From assembly GCA_963969345.1 (NCBI GenBank), contig OZ017769.1, forward strand, positions 3,596,816 through 3,660,815: a stretch of DNA of 64,000 bases, read 5' to 3'. The notes under the pieces were generated by a model. The model had not been told where the DNA came from, made no database searches, and worked only from the letters and a program-made list of their open reading frames with translations. Within the stretch, counting starts at the first letter, position 1; each line of letters starts with the position of its first letter. Below are positions 32,664-45,628 of the stretch, piece by piece. The DNA is from Turbatrix aceti. Its lineage: Eukaryota; Nematoda; Chromadorea; Rhabditida; Panagrolaimidae. A program made the translations under genes and the position numbers.

Positions 32664-35600
32664 ATGGGAGCTCGACAGAGTTGTCTCAAGACGGAACATC
32701 ATACTTCTAATGGCAAGATGGCCAACGCCCCTCCCGGAAAGTTGGCAACCCATCCGGAAGGCCATGCCTGTTGGCCATTTGTTTCGTGCAATCGGAAGCA
32801 TACCATGTGAGTCATTTCTCACATCACTTTTTTTCTCTCCGAAGCTATGAGGCATCTGTAGCTTCTGCATGTCCTCTTGCAGCCGAAAAAAAATACAACA
32901 GGAGTTTGTTTCAGTATTGAGAATGACTCGTATAGCAAATCGGGTGGTCGTTGTGGCGCAACAACGGCGAGAAACGAAGGCGGCCCTGATGATTCAGCTA
33001 CAAAGTAAGCGGCAGGCGGCGGGTGAAGAAAGTTTTATCACCGCTCTCCACTTTTTTTTCAGAAGCAGAGGCAACTCGTCGACTCCGTCGATTGCAGCGG
33101 GAGTTGTAACCTCCAATTGGCAGACTAATTCAATGGCAAAGCAACAGCAGCGACCCAGCAAGCTGCCCATCGAACCGATTCACAGGTCGTCCGGTAGTCT
33201 GTACTCGGATGTCAGCAGTAGTCCGAGAACACCAACTTCGCCTGAGTACTTTCTCAGCGACCACAGCCATGAAGTGCTCATGCAAGTGAGTTACTATTTA
33301 TATCCGGGGATTATCGATTTGAGGGAGGATGCAGTTGGTCATCTTCATCCGTTCTCTTCTTCTTCGGCAGAGCGATTTTTTTGACGCCGGTCACTTTGTT
33401 GTAGATCATCCGTTGCTTCCCATTTGCGACCCCAAAGAGTTCCCCTCAAACAACGCGACACCACTCCGACGAGTACGGCTTGACACTGCCTTCGTCGTCT
33501 ACGAAGCCCGATGAAGTGGTCTCAGCTGCGATGGCTGCGAAGAAGCCTGTCGAAGAGGGCACAAATCACCATCACAGCCATACCCCCCGCTTTGTCAAGC
33601 ACTCAACCCACGTGGTTTCAAACTTGTGGCACAAAACTACCGGCTCTCGGCCCCGGGCTGGCACTGATTCTGCCCTCGCCACGGCCGCTGATGCCGACAA
33701 ACAAAGTCGTTGCACGACATTTAGCACGTTATCCGCGCCCGGTGGCATGGAGTACAACTCACCGGTCAGACGTCTCTGCCAGGTGGGTGGATAGTTTATT
33801 ATCCCTTTTTGGGTTTGGGCACTGATAACGAATGAATGAATGCACTGTCAACCCGGACTACTGTAGGCAGGGTTGTCCGAAAAAGAAACAAACAGGTTGG
33901 TCTTGAGGCGTCATCGACAAACCTGGAATGTCGTAGGTGTTGGACTGCCTTTTTTTAGACACTGTACAAACAGTTACATACTTATAGATACATATTTGAT
34001 GTTTTTCGCATACCGAGGGTACTTCTCGTAGGCGAGAATCCGTATGACTCCTTTACGCGTGACGTATATAGTCTGACTTTTCAAGAGGGTTGTTGTCTGG
34101 CTGCTGCTCTTTTCTGTCATTCATCCTGGTCCCCGGAGGGAATCCGTATCGGACCATGTCTGTGCTTCTGCTGTGTGCGACCTGAAAGCACAGGTATTGT
34201 GACGTGTTGTTTTTCGTTTTTCTATCTGTTTTGACTGCTTTTTTTAGCTCTGATTTTTGAGGGTGGTTGTTTGTTTGTTTGTCTTTTGACATGAGACTTG
34301 AAGCTGGGATAGATTACCGCCCTCTACCTTTCACCCACCCGTCTTTAAATGGAGGCAGACGGTCGCGTGAAGGCAACATTACCCGGCTGACCCCGCATTT
34401 ATCGGAATTAACGAATAGTGTTATGATTCTGATTTTTTAACACGAGATAGTGGCGTTTTTCACAGAAATAGAATTCTTATAAGATTGCGAATTTTTTTAC
34501 TTTGTATCGTTTTCGTTTTCTGAAACACAAAATTGTTTCTGCTTTTAGCTAGAGTCTAATTGGCAACAAAGCGTCAGTTTAAACCATTTTTTGAGCCCAA
34601 TCCAATGAAAAAAATTTCTTTTTTTGCACAAAGCACGTTTTGTTTGTCTCCTGTCCTCCCTCTGCCCGGTTTGGCGAGGAAAAGAGACGGAATCGAATCG
34701 AATCAATCGCGTCACTGAGACAGACGACACTCATACTGCCAACCAGCCCAGCCCAGCCCGTATATAACTGACACTCGCATTAGGCAGATGGATGCATAGG
34801 TTTTTTTACGACTTTTTTTCTCTCGAAGATGGTTTCAGCTCCGATTTCTTCTCCTGCACGTGGTGCGTATTTGGTGCAGCAAACACCGAACCGAACCTGG
34901 GGGCTTTGTCATGCTCGTTGTTGATCGTCCGATGCGGACATGTTAGGGTGAACGTTAGATTGATCACACACACATTGTGGTCTTTGAGTCCGCGTTCGTT
35001 TCTTTCGTATCCATCGCGCACCGGCGGCGCCAGGCGTTGGCGATAACAGTTCGCTCGTTACTTTTAACGACGTTCGATGGCGGTATGATGCTCTGTTCTA
35101 TTCTATTCTGGGAATATCACAGATTGTTGAATACCGCGTGCTGAATAGTATTCATTTCCTGGCCATTGATCAAGTTGTCGGCTTTTTTTGAAGGCAAAAG
35201 GTGCTTCGGAGCACGGATCGGTCCGTTATGTTTGGTCTTCTGGGTACCAAAGGACTTGACTTTTGATCGACCCTCTAAAGGACAGGTTTTTTTGTAAAAC
35301 GGTCCGTTTTTTGTTGACTTTTTGAACCTTTTATAATGCTAGGGTTTTGTGCAAAGTTTTGTCTTCAGTTTTCACCCAACTCCAGGAGCACTTCCAAGTA
35401 GCATTTACCGGAGATAAAAAAACTATCCAGTTATGCTTTTCTTTGTTTCTTTGTTTCCCGCGCCACAGACAATGGCTCCAGATGCATTTGGCCCTCAAAG
35501 TCGTCTTGATAGCATTTGATCCGCGTCATCTCCGGAAGAATTTTCTTTGTTTGTTATGGAAACGAGCCGAGGCCTCATCGTAATCGGGGATTGTCACCGT

Positions 35601-38600
35601 TGTTGCTCTGCTGCTCATTCATTGTTCGACGACACACGGCGCAGGCTTTATTTGTTTGCTGCCTTTCTGCACGCCGTTATCATCCCGACACCTCGAGTGA
35701 CAATATTTTTATAGCCATTTTTTGTTCGTACTTTTTTCTCGACCGATTCCATTATTTTGGATCACTTGACACCATTTATCGCATTTTTTCCTTAGTTGTC
35801 GACTTTTAGGTTCGCTCTGTGATATTTTTTAGGCACCCACTTGACTTGCAAATCTGTATTATTTATCGTAACACGATTAGCGCCGGGGTATTTGTTATTC
35901 TAAAACCAGAAAATAATTTTAAGAGGATGGTTTAACGTTACAAAGTTACACTTGGCTTTGCATATTATTTTTGGTTTCTGGGAAGTTGAATGCCCGTGAT
36001 TACGGTACCAAACAATGGACACTGTTATCACGAGTAACTTTCACACGCTGGTTGCATTTATTGTTCTTTCGAACTTTCCCAGAATCACTTTTATTAAAAA
36101 AATAAATTTTCGAAACAATAAGTCTCCTGATTTTTTGCTTTCCCATAAAATCACAATCACATCTTGCAAGGCTGATCGCTGATTTTGGTGTCTTGCTTGC
36201 TGCTCGTTGATGCGATCACGTACCTCGTTAGCGTGCGCTCTGTTGCTTATCAGGTCCCAGCGGTCGAAGAAGGTGCCGAGAGGCGTCCTCCGATGCTCGC
36301 CGTTTTGTCGAAAGTCCCGTGTTGCTTTCTGCAGCACGTGGGGCGTCTTCTTATGTTAGTCTATTCAAGGTCCCAACCACCAACTTTTTTGTTATGATTC
36401 TGATTAGTCGTTGTTGTTGGTTGGTGTACATAGGTGACAAGCCTCTCGGCCTTCCTAGGGGGTCCGGAACTGTGGCTTGGAGTTGGTGACTGCAAGCACA
36501 CTTCCGGTGTAGTCGGGGTCATCAGACGTCACTCATCGTCACCGGGGGCATGCCCAGTTTCAGAGAATAAATGATGTTTGGTGGCTGACTAACTACTACG
36601 CAGACCAATTGCTCAAAACTCTTGGCTTTCTGATTTGTGACGCATTGTTTTCCCCGAGTGCATGCGTGGTATCCATCTCCATCCCCTGTGGCGCCATCGA
36701 TCACGATCACGATTGCGATCACGAAACAGTCATTGGTCACGAAACTGCCGATGATTGAGTGCAACACGCTTGCTCCAATTTGGCGAGCTCTTACTCGGCG
36801 TGTATGACAGCGCACGTCGCCACGTGAGACGTGAGGCGTGATGCGGGGGCTGCATCCATCCTTCTTACCCCTTCCCCCCCCCCCACCAAATGGATACAAT
36901 CTATAAGTAGATTTTCTTTTCTTCCCCGTTATGCGTTATGTGACGATTTTTGTCAGCCGTGATCTGGCGAGGGGAGAGAGCCTCGCTATTTTTTTGTTCC
37001 CCATTCATTTGCGTACGTGACTTGCATTAGATTCTTCTCGGGTATTGTTTTTTTGGATAGGAAATACATAAATATTTTTATCCATTCATTTGTACCATCC
37101 ATGGTCCCAGTTAAAAAATTGATGAATCAACAATAGGTGAAAGTTGTTCCTCCTGATTTTTCATAATTCAGCAAAAAACCCCAAATGCCACTTCCAATGA
37201 ATCAGCCCCGTGTTTTGCCAAAAAGTCTCTCTTCTAAAAATTTCCGATCACCTCCAAGCAACCCAGGGGAGAAATGGCGCGAAATCAGTGAGACGCGTGT
37301 GCTTTTGTTTGTCGGCAGCAGCTTTTCTTGTTTTGAAAAAGGCCCCCGCCGACTGTGACGGTAAGTGCTCGCTTGACTAGCGATAAGGCTACGGCCACGG
37401 GAAAATAAAAAAATAGGCAAAAGCTTTGTCTAATGTAAGCATGAAAAAAAGCAGTTTCTGGCGTCATCACGGGGCGATTTGCGGCGATAGTGCGGCGACG
37501 GGAAGACGGACGAAGATACTTGCTGCAAGCATGCTTTCCTTGATTTGTCGTCGACATCGGCCCCGGCCTCGGCCGCGTTGCGTCGTCGAATACGTTTATT
37601 TCTAATGCTCTTTCTTTGACACCTTTCTTGTTATTCATTGCGGTGCGTTAATCGGCCTGTGATAGTATCGGAAAGGCTCTCTCAAAAAGCTCAAAAGCTT
37701 GTAGTCACGGTCTTTCTTCGGTGCCTGACTGAGTGTGCGTGATAATTCTGACTTTTCTTCAACCCGGGGTTTCTGAGAAAAACCATTTTGAGGTCTTGTT
37801 CACTCATTGTCATAGTCATCCATTTTTTTTGAAGCGTCCAGTATATTTACAAAGATGAGTAACGGTTATTTGACTTTTAGCGTTTCTTTTATTTTTCCTC
37901 CCCCATTCTCCTTCTGACGACGACTGCTGGTCACTGTCACCTGTTGTGAATCATTCATTTGTTTTTGAATTATTTTCTCTCCCTGACGACGTTCTTTCTG
38001 TTCCTGTTCCTGCTCGTCGAACAAAAACAACCAGGAACGAACATCATTAGGCCATGCGTTTTTTGTTGCGGTACAGGCGTACTCTTTACTCTTTACTCTC
38101 GTAAGCCGATCGTTAAAACGAGCTTTGTTTTACGGTTGTACTCTGTTATTTATTTTTTGTAGCTTGGAATTCAATTCTAATTCGGCAGGTACGCTCGCTC
38201 ATAATAGACTAGCAGGAAGGGATTTTCGAGTGTCGTTGAAATGCTCGTCACCGAGTCGATTGACCTTTTGATCTGCCGGCAAAGGCGAAGAACCCCCCCC
38301 CCCCTCCTTCCCTATCAGTCGTCGGTCGGCTAAGTCTTTTTTTATGAGCCACAAAAAACGCATCTACGAGCAATCAGAGTACTCAAAGCTGTATTTTTCG
38401 GGACTTCTACGGCGTTCTAGAGGCCTAAAATTTTTGGTGTTCGTTTGCCAACGTACTGATTGTTGATGTTCTTTTGGGTGCTTTCTGTGGTTGCGTTATT
38501 TCAAGATGAACCCTGAAGTTGGAACACAATCGGCACAACGCTAAAAACAAGGAACTTCTGATTCAATAGAGATCTTTGGTTTCAAGAAAGTCGTTCTAGT

Positions 38601-40917
38601 TTTTTTGCAAATTTTTGACCTTTTCGCCAGGCCAGACTGTTTAGGACTTTCTGCGTGGGTAAGAGAAGTATTGTATGTGTTGTGAATCGGACGCCGGATT
38701 AAGTCTTCTGCCGCCGTTTGCAGCCAGCATTCCCCATTTTCTGATTGTTCTGATTGCTATCACATCATTGAACCTATACACGCATGACCGCCACGTGAAC
38801 GGATTGGATTTAGATACATTTTCACGAGCCGTTGGCTAGTGGATTAGCGGATGTCTGTGGTGTTGCATAAACATTGTGCACTCATACATATTTTTTTACG
38901 ACCGACGAACGGTACCGGTACGGAAGTTTCGCTCTCGTCCCCTGATCCTTTTTCCCAGTTTTATTGTTTACAATCTAGCGGGCGGAGAGGGTGGAAGGGT
39001 GGAGTCCGTAGTGCACGTCCAATTAACGATATCTGGCAGAAGAACTCTGTTCGTGAGCTTTGGTCAGATTCAATCTCTCTTTGTTTGTAATGTTTCATTT
39101 TTCCCCGGTTCTAACTTTTTTTTCTTCTCGAAGAACTGACAAAGTTCCAATTGAATTCCGTACAGTTGTTCAAAGAAACACGTTTTTCGACGATTGATTG
39201 TTATCTGCTCTGGGCACGTGTGTATGTATGCAGAACCGTGTTTTTATCGCTTTTTTTCGTCGAAACGCGGTACCTTCGTGTTTACCTTTGCCGCAGGCAG
39301 AGAAGAGAAAATGCGTGTCTGCTTCGATGTTCAATGTTAGAACTCTATTCATTATCAGATAGAACGCATTCAACCGTGGCGGACCTCCAAGCGTACCACC
39401 CTCATCGTGCCCCTCACCAGGCTCCGAGTCCTCGATCGTACGCATCTATCGTAGCCCCTGCCGGACGCAAGCTGAAGCAATTTTGCTGTGATCGGCTCTG
39501 CGCGTGCATAGCCAAGCCGCCGCAGGCAGCAGCGACGCCGGCGCCATCGCAGCCCCCAACTGCGCAGTCATCGATTCGGCGAGTCTGGCGTTCGCCGACG
39601 TCCACGACACTGGGTTCTGTGGACCAGAGAAAACAAATTGAAGCTGTCACAAAGCAGTTTTACTCTCTTGTCGAGTTTCCGACGATCCAGTGTGGAACAA
39701 AGCCAAACTGCTCGATCGAGGGCAGCATCGAAGCTCTCAAGCAGCAGCTTCTCAGTCTTGCCATTCTCGAAAAGGACAAACAGACCTTTGAAGGCATGCT
39801 CAAGAATTCTCTCTTGCAGGTACGCGCTGCGCCGGGGTACATACTTTGGGAAATCTGGGTTGAGTTGACAGTGCATTCATTCATCTCCAAAAAAAGTGCA
39901 AATCCCCTTAAATCTGGTCATTATCTTTATCCTTAATACTGACTGAAAAAAATCCTTCTTCAGGTGTCAGTCGACACGATGGCCATCACCGCCCTCCCAC
40001 TCGATTGCTGGCTCAAAGAACGCCTCAAGAACTGGGTACAACTCTCGGGGCACGATCTCACGATTGTCCCAGCGACGAACGAGACGCTGTACAAGAAACA
40101 GCCATCCAACTCGAAGACCTGCGAGGCTGTAGCCTACCAGAAAATCATGGCTGACCCCGCCCTCACCGGCATGACCCCTAGGTTCTACAAACAAATTGAA
40201 CATCGTGGCGACACTTTTATTGAAATTCAAAATCTCCTTGCTGGATTCCAGAATGTGGAGCGCTGTGCTGTTATGGACATCAAAATCGGCTCGAGGACCT
40301 TCCTGGAATCTGAAGTCATGAATTGTTGCCTGCGTCCGGATCTCTTCAAAAAGATGGTCGATGTCGACCCCAACGAACCTACCCCAGAAGAGCGAGAGGC
40401 CGAAGCCATCACCAAGCTTCGCTACATGCAATTCCGCGAACGGGAGTCGTCGACTGCAAGCCTCGCGTTTAGAATCGAGGCAGCGCTTCTCCCCGGCGGA
40501 CTGGTGCAGAAGTCCTTCAAAAAGGTCCGAACCCGCACCCAGATCCTCGACACGTTCAGAAGCTTCTTCGGTGCCCGAATCCAAGACGCGACATCCCAGC
40601 TTGTGGATCGTCTGTCCGAGATGCGGAGATCCGTCGCCTCAAGCGAGTTCTTCGACACACACGAAGTCGTCGGCTCGTCCATTCTCATCATCTACGACGA
40701 CGAAAAGGCTGGCGCGTGGATGATCGACTTTGCAAAGTCGACGCGGGTGCCCGAAGGCATGTCTGTCTCACACGTCAAGCCCTGGCAGTGCGGCAACCAC
40801 GAGGATGGGTACCTCATCGGCCTCGACAACCTCATCGACGTGCTCTCCGAATGTTCGGTGCCGACGAGCGAAAACACCCAGCCATCAACTACGGGGCAGC
40901 AACAGCAACAGGCGTAA
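32664..40917 (+). CDS. lfe-2: inositol 1,4,5-trisphosphate 3-kinase (IP3K/ITPK, LFE-2-like)
   Basis: Six exons join in phase to give 768 aa: 32664-32806, 32915-33004, 33063-33285, 33405-33782, 39301-39819 and 39964-40917. The kinase domain (about residues 470-755) has WVQLSGH, the catalytic MDIKIGSRTF (family PxxxDxKxG, here without the Pro), VDPNEPTPEE, RYMQFRE, GSSILIIYDDE and WMIDFAKS, and ends with GYLIGLDNLIDVL. It converts IP3 to IP4 and so limits calcium release. In C. elegans LFE-2 does this in the spermatheca. The N-terminal 450 residues are Ser/Pro/His-rich and disordered. MGARQSC at the start could be myristoylated and palmitoylated. Exons 1-4 rest on exact phase matches. The start of exon 5 is less sure, and an ATG near 39331 could begin a short isoform. 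Confidence 0.85.
33783..39300 (+). other. 5.5-kb intron 4 of the IP3 3-kinase gene
   Basis: This intron is about 100 times longer than the typical intron here. I see no exon with coding character on either strand. It has poly-C runs (36866-36886, 38289-38304) and many T-runs. Its size suggests internal promoters or enhancers. Confidence 0.55.
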
Positions 40918-42024
40918 TAGGAAGAAGAATAGCGAACAAACAACTTCTCTCCCAGCTCGAGTACCAGAGGACCAGTCAATGCGGGATATTTCGGGGACAT
41001 TCTGTACATAACCACAACCACCACCAATCACCAACCAACACCAACACCACCATTGCGGTCAACGATATCAATGTCTTTGTGTGATGAAGTTTTTTTTTAT
41101 ATGAGTAATGATCACTCTTATAAACACAATTTATTATTTTGTGACTGTTGTGAACACTCTTTTTTACGAAAAGCAGAACAACTGGGTGTCTGTTGACTTT
41201 TTTGCACAAATTTACAGCACAGTTAACGACACTTACTTTTTGTTGCACAAACAGCACGTTTCTTAAAACCATCGATAAGATGATACAACTGCTACGAGAG
41301 AGCATACAGCTTGTCAAAGGCGCCGGCGGAGCATTGCCAATCGATAGACTATAATATACATATGACCTTTTTGATGGTCTTACGGCGTCAATCAAATATC
41401 GTCATTAATGTAAAGTTTAAATAGTTGCAAAAAAAGCTGCATAATATTAAATTTGTGTAAAAACTGCAGTTATTTTTAAATAACTCGATTGTGAACTCAA
41501 GAATACAGAAAAAACGGCGGCGCCGACCTGAGACTTGACGCCACAGAAATCGGCATGATGTTGTGATTTTTGTTCGAAATTCCCAAGTCCCGACTTGGGA
41601 CTCCTAAATCGCCGCCAACTGCAGAAAGCTAGAAGTCTTATGCACCCCAGTGATTCCTAACACAGCCAGGTATTTGCGCGCTCTCTTTATACAGGGAGTC
41701 CTGTCACGCTCCCGAAGACATCTTTAAGTCACAAAAAGTAAAGGTAATACTTCACCTGTTTAGAAATCTTAGAATTATTTTTGCAAATTTTTTTAATATG
41801 TACTGTATATTTCCAACTTGAATACGCTGCCATTTGGAAAACTTACTTGTTTGTAAACTCTCCTGACTGTGAACTATCCTGTATGTATCCGGGCATTACA
41901 ATCCAACATTTTTTACAGTATCAAGTTGCGGAGGTGAGCGATATAATTTTTCTGCACTCCTTTTAGCTGCAGAGGTGCATCAGAGCGGCACTTCAATCAA
42001 AAAAGTCATATTCCCTAATTTTGC
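40918..42024. other. intergenic, 3' side of the kinase gene
   Basis: No gene is seen. A perfect hairpin TCCCAAGTC/GACTTGGGA lies at 41581-41600 with a two-base loop. Confidence 0.5.
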
Positions 42025-42250
42025 AGTTGAAAAACGCATTTGCTGCAATGTTTTCAGCGGTGGTGCGAAAACTTTGTGTGAAAAAATAAGGAATACAGCA
42101 ATGTGAACGTTTTTTCCCAGGGCATGTGAATAGTTCAATTAAACACCACTTAGATTGCCGTATCGAGAGACGCTGAAGCCTAAAGAGTTCCTTTAAATAC
42201 CCCCAGCATCCACTGTATTACAACAAATACATTCAGATCATCGCATCAGA
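42025..42250 (+). promoter_or_regulatory. conserved promoter block of the first sequon-repeat gene
   Basis: This block matches 45327-45628 upstream of the next gene. Shared parts are AGTTGAAAAACGCATTTGCT with following bases (from 42025), a 36-base stretch at 42125-42160 that includes GTTCAATTAAACACCACTTA, and TTCCTTTAAATACCC (42188-42202). The last holds a TTTAAATA box about 55 bases before the ATG. Sequence between these parts is less conserved, which suggests selection on the shared parts or recent duplication. Confidence 0.7.
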
Positions 42251-43609
42251 ATGAAGCTTCTTCTCGTTTTCGCCTGCGCCTGCGCCTTCGTCGCTCAGGC
42301 TCAAGTTGCCAATCAAACCGGACTTGACCAACCAATCGGTAATGATCTTCTGGACAACGTCACAAATAACTCACTAATCGATCTCATTCCCCCTGGCCTC
42401 AACAAAACGCTTGACGTACCAATCGGTGATGGAGTTCAAGACAACCGCACACTCAGCCCACTAATCGGTCTCGTTGTCATTCCCCCTGGTGGCAACAACA
42501 CGCTTGACTCCCCAATCGGTGGTGGAGTTCAAGGCAACCGCACACTCAGCCCACTAATCGGTCTCGTTGTCATTCCCCCTGGCGGCAACAACACGCTTGA
42601 CTCCCCAATCGGTGGTGGAGTTCAAGGCAACCGCACACTCAGCCCCCTAATCGGTCTTGTTGTCATCCCCCCTGTTCTCAACAACACGCTTAACCTATCA
42701 GTCAATGTTGAGGCTGGTGGCAACAACACACTTGACGTACCAATCGGTCAAGGGATTCAGAACCGCACACTGGACTCACTATTCGGTATTCTTGTCAACC
42801 GCACACTTGGCCTACCAATCAGTGTTGGATCTGATGGCAACAACACACTTGACGTACCAATCGGTCAAGGGATTCAGAACCGCACACTTGACCCACTAAT
42901 CGGTCTTGTTGTCATCCCCACTGGTCGCAACAACACGCTTGATTCCCCAATCGGTGGTGGAGTTCAAGGCAACCGCACACTTAGTCCCCTAATCGGTCTT
43001 GTTGTCATCCCCCCTGTTCTCAACAACACACTTGACGTACCAATCGGTCAAGGGATTCGGAACCGCACACTTGACTCACTATTCGGTATTCTTGTCAACC
43101 GCACGCTTGACCTATCAGTCAATGTTACATCTGGTGGCAACACCACACTTGACGTTCCAATCGGTAAGGGGATTTCGCTCAACGGCACATTTGACTCACT
43201 ATTCGGTGATATTGTCAACCGCACACTTGAAGTACCAATCAGTGTTGGATATGGTGGAAACAACACGCTTGACCTATCAGTCAATGTTACATCTGGTGGC
43301 AGCACCACGCTTGACCTATCAGTCAATGTTACATCTGGTGGCAACACCACACTTGACATACCAATCGGTCAGGGGGTTTCGCTCAACGGCACACTTGACT
43401 CACTATCCGGTGATATTGTCAACCGCACACTTGAAGTACCAATCAGTGTTGGATATGGTGGCAACAACACACTTGACTTACCAATAAGTCTTGGATATGG
43501 TGGAAACAACACGCTTGGCCTATCAGTCAATGTTAGATCTAGTGGCAACAACACACTTGACGTACCAATCGGTCAGGGGGTTACGATCAACGGCACACTT
43601 GATGCTTGA
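42251..43609 (+). CDS. secreted sequon-rich repeat glycoprotein 1
   Basis: A single-exon frame of 452 aa starts with a signal peptide (MKLLLVFACACAFVAQA). The whole mature part is built from degenerate 15-20-residue units such as NNTLDVPIGQGI, NRTLDSLFGILV and NNTLDLSVNVTSGG. Nearly every unit starts with N-x-T-L. I count about 35 N-glycosylation sequons, and no cysteine after the signal peptide. The alternation of N-x-T-L with short hydrophobic strands suggests a repetitive beta fold with regularly spaced glycans. I recognise no family. A surface coat, gut lining, lubricant or decoy glycoprotein are all possible. Promoter and signal peptide are shared with the next gene. Confidence 0.88.
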   Translation: MKLLLVFACACAFVAQAQVANQTGLDQPIGNDLLDNVTNNSLIDLIPPGLNKTLDVPIGDGVQDNRTLSPLIGLVVIPPGGNNTLDSPIGGGVQGNRTLSPLIGLVVIPPGGNNTLDSPIGGGVQGNRTLSPLIGLVVIPPVLNNTLNLSVNVEAGGNNTLDVPIGQGIQNRTLDSLFGILVNRTLGLPISVGSDGNNTLDVPIGQGIQNRTLDPLIGLVVIPTGRNNTLDSPIGGGVQGNRTLSPLIGLVVIPPVLNNTLDVPIGQGIRNRTLDSLFGILVNRTLDLSVNVTSGGNTTLDVPIGKGISLNGTFDSLFGDIVNRTLEVPISVGYGGNNTLDLSVNVTSGGSTTLDLSVNVTSGGNTTLDIPIGQGVSLNGTLDSLSGDIVNRTLEVPISVGYGGNNTLDLPISLGYGGNNTLGLSVNVRSSGNNTLDVPIGQGVTINGTLDA

Positions 43610-43816
43610 TTTTTTTTAATTATAGCTGCTTGCATTTATCATATAAAGTAATAAAGAATGAATCATTGACATCTTTTGACGTACACTTTTTTGGGTAGTG
43701 AGTCACGGCACTACTAGTGACCGAGGCATAAAATCCGGACGGCTTTCCACAAAAGCCGCGCGGCCGGCAGCCTAATTTCGCAAAGCATTTTCTGGGGTAA
43801 TTTTTTTTATTATAAC

Positions 43817-43946
43817 CAAGGTGGCGAAGAGAGTATTCCCTGAGAAATATCTCGGGAATTATTCTGGGATTCCCGTCTAGATATAACGGGAGAATTCCCC
43901 ACGGAATTTTGAAAATGCTTGATCCCGCCTAAAATAACGCCATTCT
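43817..43946 (-). mobile_element. inverted fragment of the nested MITE family
   Basis: It begins CAAGGTGGCGAAGAG and continues as the reverse complement of 5735-5861, including TTCCCCACGGAATTTTGAAAATGC. The other end is missing, so it is a truncated copy. Confidence 0.75.
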
Positions 43947-44798
43947 TTTTTTAGGCGGGATATTTCTTCCCAATCTTCCCAATTAGTGGGGAATTAAGGT
44001 ACGTGCCTTTATTTTTCCAATTGGGAGAATGATTTTACTTATTTAAGATCATCATTTTTTTGCAAAAATATATCGAAAATGGTATGTTACAAAACTTTGT
44101 CATCGAGTAGTGACCCTGCTGAACAGCGAATGAAAGTGCGGGTTGTTGATAGTAAATACAGGCAATTTTTTTGCATTTAACAGCTAATGTTAATGTTTAT
44201 TGTTTCATTAATAATAAATGACAACGAAAATGGCAACGGCCTATCGTTACGATAAAATTACCCAGAACGACAATGGTATGGAAAATAGTTTCTGAAGTTG
44301 TTTTAAGACGCCGTCTTGGCACCTTTCAGTCAAATTCAAGAGATGCTCTAAAGCATCATTGTACAACGTCGTTCCTGCGTCTCCCCGTTGCCGTCGCTCC
44401 CACGGGAAAAACACTTCGGGAGTTCCCAAGGCGCCCTTTTTGGTGCGCCTTGCTTACGCTACGCGAAAAACAGCAATTTTAGAGTCGAAGTTGGGGAAGA
44501 GAACAAATCCGGGATCGATGTCATTGACATCCTGCAGATCAATGTATGAATCTAACCTGAGTTTTTCAAACAAGTCACCAGTAAAAGCTCGAACTGTTTG
44601 TTGGAAATTTTAGTTGCAGCATTTGAAGCAAAAAAATTTTTTAAATTATTTTTTGTATATTTTAATGTAACAAAAGCAGATAGTCGTCACCTTTTTGATC
44701 CCAAATCAGTGTAGCATGGCGCCACAAGCGATCCATTTGGAATATGAAAAAATATACCAACCGACTCAGTTGGTCAGTCAATCAAAAAACGATGCAAA

Positions 44799-45046
44799 CC
44801 TTCTTTTATTTTCGGGCAAAAAAAACGGCGTTATAGTATAGGTGGTAGCATTTATTTGCCACTAGTGAAAAATCAACTGACCAGAAAAGCGGTTTGGTGC
44901 GGCCAGTGTTGGCTGCCATGGTCAGTCACTCGAATAACCTTCTTTTATTTTCGAGCAAAAAAACGGTGGTTTAGTACGGGTGGTAGCATTTATTTGCCAC
45001 TGGTGAAAAATCAACTAATCAGAAAAGCGGTTTGGTGCGGCCAGTG
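44799..45046. repeat. tandem duplication, period 139 bp
   Basis: Two copies start at CCTTCTTTTATTTTCG (44799 and 44938). They share GGTGGTAGCATTTATTTGCC and AGAAAAGCGGTTTGGTGCGG with few differences. Function unknown. Confidence 0.8.
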
Positions 45047-45326
45047 TACTATTTTTTTACAATTTACAACATTTGAAATGTGTCCTGAAACGGTAAAAGA
45101 CATAAAAAATAAGGAGCGGGAGCGGAGCGAGCGCGAAAAATTTTAAAAATAAAAGAGCGGGAGCGGAGCGAGTGGTACCAAAAGTTTTATTAAAACCGCA
45201 ATATTTATATTTAATGGAAAATCAAATTTTAGTAATTTGGTATATAATCAGATTTTGGATATTGTTTTAAGGACCGTTGAAAATTCTGGTTTACACCCCT
45301 GCTTTTAACTACGGTGGAGAAGCACT

Positions 45327-45628
45327 AGTTGAAAAACGCATTTGCTGCAATGTTTTCCGCGGTGGCGGTGGTTCAAAAATTCAGTATGCAGAAATAAAAA
45401 AAGCAATATGACAGTTTTTTTCTCAAAGCGTGTGAATAGTTCAATTAAACACCACTTAGATTGCCGAATCGACGGACGCTGAAACCTGAAGTGCTGAAGC
45501 CTGAAGAGAACACCACTTATATTTTGACAAAAAAACATTACGCCGTTCCCGCAGATCCGACGCTAATGCATCTAGATTCCTTTAAATACCCTATGGCCGT
45601 GTAGGAATTATAGCATCTTCAAATCACG
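45327..45628 (+). promoter_or_regulatory. conserved promoter block of the second sequon-repeat gene
   Basis: It is the counterpart of 42025-42250. The 36-base core is at 45431-45466 and TTTAAATA at 45581-45588, 41 bases before the ATG. About 60 extra bases lie between core and TATA-like box, including a partial repeat GCTGAAACCTGAAGTGCTGA. Confidence 0.7.

Larger units (their letters stand above)
43610..45326. other. intergenic with transposon remnants
   Basis: No gene is seen. GAGGCATAAAATCCGG near 43724 matches the terminal repeat of the element at 54462-54805. An inverted fragment of the nested MITE lies at 43817-43946. Tandem 139-bp units lie at 44799-45046. The unit GAGCGGGAGCGGAGCGAG occurs twice (about 45113-45173). 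Confidence 0.6.

Noticed and set aside
36041..36397. Opposed ORFs in the 5.5-kb kinase intron
   Set aside because: No splice sites or family features; the lengths are expected by chance.
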